Positions 57,165-64,000 of a DNA stretch of 64,000 nt are shown here, in pieces. A program made the translations under genes and the position numbers. Numbering within the stretch: position 1 is the stretch's first letter; the number at the start of each line of letters is the position of its first letter. Origin of the DNA: Arion vulgaris (taxonomy: Eukaryota; Mollusca; Gastropoda; Stylommatophora; Arionidae); assembly GCA_020796225.1 (NCBI GenBank), contig CM036775.1:6260393-6324392 (forward strand). Reading direction: 5' to 3'. Under the pieces are notes generated by a model. It was not told where the DNA came from. It saw nothing but the letters and a program-made list of their open reading frames with translations, and did not search any database.

Positions 57165-57610
57165 GATTTTATTTACTAGGTAGCTTCCTAAGCCCCTACC
57201 TTTTACGACATGCCTTGTGTCGCAGTGTTGCTATTCTTTGCTCCACTTGCGGACACCGACAACACACAGGTGCGAGATAATAGCAAATACCATGAATAGA
57301 GATTCGCGAGAATCAATGATTGTCGAAGCCAGTCTTCACGGTTTCTGATCTTCTTCTTCTTTGCGTTCGTTCTTTACTACTAATTTTAATTACTCTTTGT
57401 GAAATGTTTGATTTTTGCCAACAACGTGTATACATTGGTTTGGTAGGCCCCTAAACACAAGGACCTGCACGTTTAGGACATGTGCATCCAATTTCAGCCA
57501 AACCTCCTTAGCCGCATCTTACGACATGCATGGCATGTAACAGTGGTTCTATTCTTTATACTCCAATGTTGTGCCTCGGTAACCACTCGGGCGACACGGC
57601 TCCTTATGAT
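57165..57610 (-). mobile_element. SINE-A copies 5 (57165-57285, partial) and 6 (57345-57610, diverged)
   Basis: Copy 5 has ACGACATGCCTTGTGTCGCA and GGACACCGACAACACACAGG. Copy 6 starts with CTTCTTCTTCTTTG and has CATCTTACGACATGCATGGC and CAGTGGTTCTATTC, but the middle differs. The 82-bp array appears to have inserted into copy 5, whose proximal part is absent. Confidence 0.7.
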
Positions 57611-57723
57611 GATGATTATTGACCCAATATTCTTTTATTTAGTTGTAAAGTTTGTTAGTTGTTGCATTGGTATCCTGATACTCAGTTCGGATCATAATTA
57701 GATAAGACTATACAAAATCAAAC

Positions 57724-57940
57724 CTTTAGGAAGAATACTTTTGATCGTATTTTTAGTATATTTTGCAACAAAGGTGTTCACAGCCTTCTCTGGACCTTCA
57801 GGGGCGCTCATTTTCAAGTAAGCAGAATGTGTAAAATAGTATTCCCGAGCCACTTTGATAAATGTGTGATTCATCTTGTATTTGGGGTTGACGAGCAGAC
57901 CGTTGGCAGAGTAAAAACGTACATTCTTGACTGAGGTCAT
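57724..57940 (-). CDS. Serpin gene, first exon seen (helices C-F region)
   Basis: The acceptor TTTTTTCTCCTCAG is followed from 57940 by codons MTSVKNVRFYSANGLLVNPK, YKMNHTFIKVAREYYFTHSA, then PEKAVNTFVAKYTKNTIK and SILPKG. The family pattern is SANGLFV...Y.....F......YY.A......F.....A...IN.WV...T...I...LP.G. The first Met is internal, not the start: the family has about 90 residues before this point, including the N.FFSPLSI block. That part was not found between 57941 and 64000, so it probably lies beyond the right edge. It ends ...CCT AAA G before GTTTGA (57723), a weak but usable donor; G plus GA of the next exon gives Gly. Serpins act as secreted or cytosolic protease inhibitors; location cannot be told without the N-terminus. 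Confidence 0.93.
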
Positions 57941-58029
57941 CTGAGGAGAAAAAATAGTAGTTTATTTAAATGATAAATGTGATATTAGTTTTATTTCAGA
58001 ATTAGATAAATAAAGTTTAACACATTCAG

Positions 58030-58290
58030 AGAGCCGCATTAGCGTAGTTGTTAGTGAGCTTGCTTCTTAGGAGCACGGCCCTGGTTCAATTACATAGTGA
58101 GCGTGGAATATTTTCTGCCCATAACGGGTCTCAGGTCAACCCAGCCTCAAACTGTAAAATGAAAGCACTTGGAAGTAAAGACAGCTGGTGTGATTTTGAC
58201 CACATCACGCATGGTGTGTCGATAGTCAAATGAAACATACGGGCCTAACACTGTGTTAAATATAGACCTCAATGTATGAAATAGGGTTCC
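58030..58290 (+). mobile_element. SINE-C copy 2 (tRNA-derived)
   Basis: GAGAGCCGCATTAGCGTAGT, TGTTAGTGAGCTTGCTTC, CCCTGGTTCAATTACATAG (B-box-like), CTCAGGTCAACCCAGCCTCA and CTAACACTGTGTTAAATATA match the reverse complement of 53815-54075. Confidence 0.83.
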
Positions 58291-58540
58291 TTTATCTTAA
58301 CACATTCACTAATGAATTGAGACAGATAGGTCAGTGATTAGATACGTCATATCTCATGGCTTGAACTGTTCAAGTCAGAGAGGATGTTGTGAAGGAAGAC
58401 AGTGGTGATTTTGTCGTGACTACAAGCAGTCTCAGTAAGGGAATCATGGTAATAACTAAAGCGATGGTCTGTCTTTAATCACAGACTTGTATCCACTCAT
58501 GTTTTCTACGTGACTCAATGACTATGCTCAGGAAGATTGA
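58291..58540. other. Intergenic or serpin 5' intron DNA, nothing recognised
   Basis: No serpin N-terminal exon was found on the minus strand here. Confidence 0.4.
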
Positions 58541-58544
58541 AACA

Positions 58545-58990
58545 AGCTAGGCTCGGACACAATGGATGGAGTCGATGAGGAGGTCTAGGCTGACAAAAAT
58601 CCGTTTTATTGTGTGCCAGAGCGTGCAAGTGTATGGAAAAATGAATGCGCAGATAAGCTTTCAGGTATGTCTACTTTAAAACGTGGACATGCAATGGACC
58701 AGGATGATATTCTAAATTCCATAAGGCAGAGATGACGTGAAAATGATTCAAGTAATAGTGGTGAATCTACATCACTAACCAGACTGCAAGAATTCTAAGT
58801 CAAATGTGGTGTAGCTAGACAAGAGCTCCATACTAATTATCAAAGAAGATTAGTAAACTAACATAGAACTGGTGAAATTATTTGCCATAAGCTGAGAGAC
58901 ATACTGAGAAGGAGATCGGAGCACTTAAGGACTAATTGGTTCAATGTGCAGTGATGATGATCCGATGACTAAACTAAACTGAGAGACATA
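58545..58990 (+). mobile_element. RNase H LINE C-terminus and 3' end
   Basis: The plus strand reads ERASVWKNECADKLSG (end of RNase H), LKRGHAMDQDDILNSIRQR, then TSLTRLQEF, VKCGVARQEL, HRTGEI and LRDILRRRSEH, and GTGCAGTGATGATGATCCGA. It shows how the RNase H domain joins the C-terminal tail seen alone at the other copies. Several stops are present. Confidence 0.85.
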
Positions 58991-59325
58991 CTGAGAAGGA
59001 GATCGGATCACTGATGGACTAGTTGGTTCAATGTGCAGTGATGATGATCCGACGACTAAACTAAACTGAGAGACATACTGAGAAGGAGATCGGAGCACTG
59101 ATGGACTAATTAGTTCAATGTGCAGTGATGATGATCCGATGACTAAACTAAACTGAGAGACATACTGAGAAGGAGATCGGAGCACTGATGAACTAATTGG
59201 TTCAATGTGCAGTGATGATGATCCGATGACTAAACTAAACTGAGAGACATACTGATGAGGAGATCGAGCACTTAGCACTAATTGGTTCAATGTGCAGTGA
59301 TGATGATCCGACGGCTAAACTAAAA
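58890..59325. repeat. 87-bp repeat, about 5 units, from the LINE 3' end
   Basis: The period is 87 bp (CTGAGAGACATACTGAGAAG, GAGATCGGAGCACTGATGGA, CTAATTGGTTCAATGTGCAG, TGATGATGATCCGATGACTA, AACTAAA). The first unit is the genuine end of the preceding LINE copy, so the array grew in place. The last unit has small deletions. Confidence 0.92.
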
Positions 59326-59590
59326 CTAAACTTAAACTACTGGATTGAAAAACGCGTTGTAACCGAATTATATTTTTGCCTTCACATTTTTATTCCATTG
59401 ATATTAATTTTATCAAATTAATCACATTTACTAAACTCTCCATCGGACTACAATGTAGAAATATATATATATAGCATTAATGTAGATTAAAAACACGAAA
59501 TGGGACCAGATGCCGACTTTTACATGAAACAAAGCGTGTTGCTGTGTGTGGCAGTTGGGCTATTTAATAGACAACCATGGCGCACTCTGC
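59326..59590. other. AT-rich intergenic DNA
   Basis: Nothing supported; a short (AT)n lies near 59460. Confidence 0.45.
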
Positions 59591-59995
59591 ATCAGTTGGT
59601 AAGGCAGAGTTAATATGAAGCTATAAAGAGTATGAAATTAAACCGATATAAAAATAAGGATGAGAATACTGAGAGCCTGCACATTCCCAGTGGCATCGTA
59701 TGGGTGTGAAGTATGGACATTTAACAAGGCAGTAGAAAAACATATGTGCTTTTGAATATAAATGTTACAGAATAGTCCTCCGTATATCATGGACAGAGAA
59801 GAGAACAAATAGATCTATTCAGAAAGAGCTCAAAATCAATTTTTTAAAAGACTGATAATTCAAAAAAAGAATGACAAAAGTGAAGTATTTTTGAAATAAA
59901 AAAAGGCACAAAGGGTCGGAGAAGACCATTATGGGAAGAGGCAAAGATGAGAAGAAGAAGAAGACTACGGAGAAAGTTGTGACTAAACTGTATAA
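59591..59995 (+). mobile_element. LINE ORF2 C-terminal fragment
   Basis: The plus strand reads RILRACTFPVASYGCEVWTF, then CYRIVLRISWTEKRTNRSIQ, KELKIN..., with GRRRPLWEEAKM near the end and an AGAAGAAGAAG tail. It is the post-RT region of a LINE with frameshifts. Confidence 0.78.
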
Positions 59996-60059
59996 CACAT
60001 TTGTTTATTTCTGGTTTGTTTTTATCAATTTAAAAAAAGAGAACCCTTGTTCTGGTTGG

Positions 60060-61470
60060 GTCTCCTGTCTTATGTGAATATTAATGTGGCTGTTATGTGA
60101 TATGTATGTGAAGATTATGTGATATGTATGTGAAGATTATGTGAATGTATGTGAATATTATGTGAGATGTATGTGATAGTATGTGAGATGTATGTGAAGC
60201 TTATGTGAGATGTGTGAAGATTATATGAGATGTGTGTGAATATTATATGAGATGTATGTGAAGATTATGTGAGATGTATGTGAAGATTATGGGAGATGTA
60301 TGTGAAGATTATGTGAGATGTATGTGAAGATTATGTGAGATGTATGTGAAGACTATGTGAGATGTGTGTGAAGATTATCTGAGATGTATGTATAAATTAT
60401 ATGAGATGTATGTGAAGATTATGTGAGATGTATGTGAAGATTATTGAGATGTTGTGAAGATTATGTGATATGTATGTGAAGATTATTTGAGATGTGTGTG
60501 AAGATTATGTGAGATGTATGTGAAGATTATGTGAGATGTATGTGAAGATTATGTGAGATGTATGTGAAGATTATGTGAGTGTATGTGAAGATTATGTGAT
60601 ATGTATGTGAAGATTATGTGAAAGATAGATATGTGAAGATTATGTGGTATGTATGTGAAGATTATGTGAGATGTATGTGAAGATTATTTGATATGTATGT
60701 GAAGATTATGTGAGATGTATGTGAAGATTATGTGAGATGTATGTGAAGATTATGGGAGATGTATGTGAAGATTATATGAGATGTATGTGAAGATTATGTG
60801 AATGTATGTGAAGATTATGTAGATGTATGTGAAGATTATGAGATGTATGTGAAGATTATGTGAGATGTATGTGAAGATTATGTGAGATGTATGTGAAGTT
60901 ATGGAGATGTGGAATTTATATGAGATGTGTGGAATATTATAATGAGATGTATGTGGAAGTATGATTTATATGTGAGATAGTATGTGAAGATTTATGTGAG
61001 ATTGGTGTATGTGAAGATATGTGAGATTGTGTGAAGATTATCTGAGATGTGAATGGTATAAGATTATTGAGATGTATATGAATGAAGATTATGTGAGATG
61101 TATGTGAAGATTATTGGAGATGTGGATTAAGTAGAAGATTTATGTGAGTATGTATGTGAGAAGATTATTTGAGATGTATGTGTAGAAGATTATGAGATGT
61201 ATGTATGAAGATTATGTGAGATGTATGTGAAGATTATGTAGAGATGTGATAGTATGAAGATTATGTAGTGTATGTGAAGATTATGTAGATAGTTATGATT
61301 TGAAGATTATGTGAGATGTATGTGAAGATTATGTGAGATGTATGTGAAGATTATATGAGATGTATGTTGAAGTCATTATGATATGATGATGTATGGAAGA
61401 TTATGTGAGATGTATGTGAAGATTATGTGAGATGTTGTGAAGAATTCAATTGAAGAATATGTATCTGCTG
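60060..61470. repeat. 22-bp minisatellite, about 60 units, degrading to the right
   Basis: The unit is GATGTATGTGAAGATTATGT plus GA (22 bp). It is regular to about 60880, after which single-base gains and losses appear in nearly every unit. Confidence 0.93.
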
Positions 61471-62098
61471 AAGATTATTTAGATTCATAGTGAAATTAAT
61501 GTGACCGATGTCAATCAACACTATTGCTTTCTGAATATTTATGTGACAATGTCTAAGTTAAGCATATATGGATGAATGTATGTTGAAATATCTATGAAAT
61601 GTATGTGACAGCCTGATATCATAATTGATGTATGTGATATGGATTTTCAGTGAGACATATGTGTGCTAATGATTATGAATTCATGTCCGATTCATTGCAT
61701 GATGAAAAGATCTAGTTGAGATAGAATAATTTAAGATAATTATGTGAAGATGGTATTTGAAAGTATTAATTGAAAAAGATAAGACCATTATGTGAAGACT
61801 ATATAGAAATTTGTGACAACTTATTAGTGAAATGTATGTGACAATTTACACATATTTGTATGTTTTGACATATGTAAAGACAAGATACCTATGTGAGATT
61901 ATCTTTTGATAGTGAATATTAGTGACTGTATGTATAGTGTGAAGACTTCATGTTCTAGCATTTTTGACAGCATTATCGTGTCAGATGCTAATGCAATATT
62001 ATGTGCGATTAGTGACAAAGATACAAAACGAGTTCAAATTACAAGAATTTCAAGTAAAACTTCAGTTTTATATTAGCAAGAGGAGTAAAGAATAGAAA
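61471..62098. other. Decayed continuation of the 22-bp array
   Basis: Isolated ATGTGA, TGTATGTGA and GAAGATTATG motifs persist to about 61950 amid irregular AT-rich DNA. No gene is seen. Confidence 0.5.
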
Positions 62099-62099
62099 C

Positions 62100-62124
62100 A
62101 TGTCGACCTCAAGACCTCGTAAGG
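62100..62124 (+). CDS. Possible first coding exon (weak)
   Basis: ATG at 62100 (A at -3) begins MSTSRPRKG, followed by GTAAGT at 62125-62130, a consensus donor. No partner exon of matching phase is proven. Chance occurrence is quite possible. Confidence 0.2.
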
Positions 62125-62940
62125 GTAAGTTAAGTGCAGACTCCATAATAAAACGTTCCAGGATTGTATTGTACGATCTAACCCGTAATCGTCTTAGTTG
62201 AACATACATACATTATGATCATTTAATTATTTTATGTTTTCCATCTTACTAAAATTTTGTACGCTTTTCATTATTATATTTCTAACCTCCTCCCTAATCC
62301 TGAGAAGCATATGGTCTGAACTAGGCCTTCAAGTTGCTAACAGGTTTTTCAATGTCGCCACTCTTCAATTTCTTACATTCTGTTCTATCCTGTCTCCATG
62401 TGTAATTTTCAGTACTCTATTACCTGTCCAAGGAGCATCTGTTGGTGGATACTATCAGATGGTTTCTTAATTGCAGATGCTATTTGCCGTCATTCTTGTC
62501 CACTGTGTGCCAGCTTATCACAGTTTCTATTGGGTTCATTATACCATCGATGGAGTATCTCGCATGCATTTATTGAGCTTAAGCTTGTGAATTTGTGATT
62601 TAATTTTGAACATTCTTGCGAATTCAGGTGCAATCATGAGATTTAGTTGAAAATTATGATCCGCAACGTATTTATTATGTGACACTCTATGTAAATTTTA
62701 TAACTTATAAGTGTGCACTATTTTTGTGCACTTTTTATGTGATAACATTTTTGGCAAAGATTTTGTGACACTCATTATTATGGACTCCTTGTAAATTATG
62801 TGCGAGCTATTTAGTTATGGACACTTAAAATTTGTGCTCCTTCTAATTCATCGTGACACTATGTAATTTGTGCAACTATGCAATTTGTGCACATCTTTCG
62901 TTGAAGCACGATCTCTACTGTGTTATTATCTTCTGATAGG
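62125..62940. other. Unrecognised AT-rich region
   Basis: Two overlapping open frames of 66-78 codons at 62234-62598 show no known motif. From 62640 to 62890 short worn TGTGCA/TGTGACACT motifs recur irregularly. Confidence 0.4.
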
Positions 62941-62948
62941 TATTTTAG

Positions 62949-63032
62949 GGTAGTAGTCCACCAAACTGTCTATGGACTCTAACGAACAGTGTGGCAGTAA
63001 CAGTGGCTTATTTCAGTTTAACTTGGTCCCTG
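62949..63032 (+). CDS. Possible internal exon with a membrane-like segment (weak)
   Basis: After TATTTTAG (62948) 28 codons are open and end exactly at CTG before GTAAGC (63033-63038), phase 0 at both ends. They include TNSVAVTVAYFSLTWSL, which could be part of a membrane helix. An ATG in another frame (62971, DSNEQCGSNSG...) also reaches the same donor. No homology is recognised. Confidence 0.22.
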
Positions 63033-63038
63033 GTAAGC

Positions 63039-63500
63039 ACTAGACTTCAATGCCAAATTAGAATATTTCTTACTCTAATAACAAAAAGACTTCAAACTTG
63101 ATATATAAGGTTCATAAATTTAAACAAGAACAGTTTAAATAAACAATAATCTTCAGTTATAATAAATTATTACAAAGGTTGATAAAAACGTGTTTTGTAC
63201 CTGTTACAAATCACATCGAGAGTAATAAGGTAGAGCTAAAATAATAAAACTAATTAGATTGCAGAAATCGGTGTGAATAATGACAATTGTCAAACAATAC
63301 CATTAATGATCAACACAGAAACAAATCGCTCATTAAATCAGAATAAAAAGATTGCAGTTACAATTCATTAATTCATGTCATTTATTATAATATCTAATAT
63401 GTTTTCTACTAATCTGTCATTAGAATATCATTGTTGTATTTTCGTTGTTCATTATTATTATTAGTATCTCATCACCCAATCCCTAGTCCCTAAGATTAGG
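63039..63500. other. AT-rich DNA, nothing recognised
   Basis: Long A/T-rich stretch without an exon, RNA gene or clear repeat. Confidence 0.5.
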
Positions 63501-63501
63501 A

Positions 63502-64000
63502 ATGGATTTGCTATCCGTTAAAACAAGGCAGACGTTGCAACTCATCATATACCAGTATCAAAATTTAATAAAATTTAAGAATAAAGAAGCTCCACAAAAT
63601 ATCAAATTAATTTGTCTCTACTTCGACGATGATGAAGATCCCATGTGTGATAGGTCTTCCAATGATCTATTGATGAGGGTTACATGGAAGCCTTTGGTAA
63701 CATCATGAGTTCTTCAAATAAAACCATGAATGAAGAAATGGATATCTGCGAAATATTCAGTTAATGGTTCAGAAGAACACTGCAATACGAAGATACAGCT
63801 AAATGATCCAAAGACAGTTCCATTAGAAAGAGAACTGCTCATCCTGAAATCGCAAATTGAGACAGCATACAAGAACAATTTCACAAAATATGACGCTCAC
63901 AGAGAAAGTCACACACGAACTGGATGTCTAACTCCAAAGGTCAATTTAATGGGAACATCGGCATGGACGATATATTGGAGAATCCTAGATTCAGAGAAGA
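63502..64000 (+). pseudogene. Unrecognised interrupted coding region, runs off right edge
   Basis: One frame holds a 68-codon piece at 63502-63708 (MDLLSVKTRQTLQLIIYQYQ ... LYFDDDEDPMCDRS), a TGA, six codons, a second TGA at 63727-63729, and then an open 90-codon stretch from ATG 63730 to the window end (MKKWISAKYSVNGSEEH, then LERELLILKSQIETAYKNNF, HTRTGCLTPKVNLMGTSAW). Both pieces share a frame and have protein-like composition, so they could be one gene broken by two nonsense codons, for example an old retroelement protein, or two unrelated frames. I do not recognise the family. Confidence 0.4.

Noticed and set aside
57938..57940. ATG at 57940 as the serpin start codon
   Set aside because: It directly follows a strong acceptor, and the family has about 90 residues before this point.

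Overview
This is a gene-poor, repeat-dominated stretch of an animal nuclear genome: spliceosomal introns, many non-LTR retrotransposon (LINE) fragments, tRNA-like SINEs and very long mini- and microsatellite arrays. The LINE and SINE types, AT-rich background and gene structure suggest a lophotrochozoan, most likely a mollusc and perhaps a gastropod. That is an inference from repeat style, not from a diagnostic gene. No rRNA, tRNA, CRISPR or bacterial feature is seen.

Three host loci can be supported. (1) A Rho-family GTPase terminal exon (1457-1849, +), with a changed catalytic motif and no CAAX box, lies between inverted LINE 3' ends. (2) A small secreted-peptide gene (+) has a TATA box and initiator (17873-17904), a 15-codon signal-peptide exon (17954-17998) and a 54-codon terminal exon (28634-28798) joined in phase 0. 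Its only intron is 10.6 kb and is mostly two minisatellites. I do not recognise the peptide. (3) A serpin gene (-) runs right to left through exons 57724-57940, 52068-52198, 50760-50907, 48590-48771 and 43705-43913, covering roughly the last 300 residues. The first exon or exons are not found in the window. Splice phases agree except for one missing base at a homopolymer at the start of the fourth exon seen. The right edge (63502-64000, +) holds an unrecognised, interrupted coding stretch.

Layout: 1-2740 LINE ends around the Rho exon; 2741-3425 inverted microsatellite; 3.6-7.4 kb SINE and LINE fragments; 7.4-9.7 kb 50-bp array; 9.7-17.4 kb LINE fragments around a 32-bp array; 17.6-29.8 kb the peptide gene with its satellite intron and a 26-bp array in or after the 3' UTR; 30-36 kb further arrays and LINEs; 36.5-43.1 kb an 18-bp array of about 365 units; 43.7-57.9 kb the serpin gene with introns full of SINEs, LINEs and (CTAA)/(CCAA) arrays; 58-61.5 kb LINE ends with 87-bp and 22-bp arrays; 61.5-64 kb weakly structured sequence.

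The main theme is that several arrays can be traced to a piece of a LINE: the 50-bp unit to reverse-transcriptase coding sequence, the 32-bp unit to one LINE's 3' tail (found elsewhere in the window with about 1-2 and 5 units), and the 41-bp and 87-bp units to the 3' end of an RNase H LINE. LINE pieces therefore appear to seed minisatellites, some of which now fill the introns of host genes.
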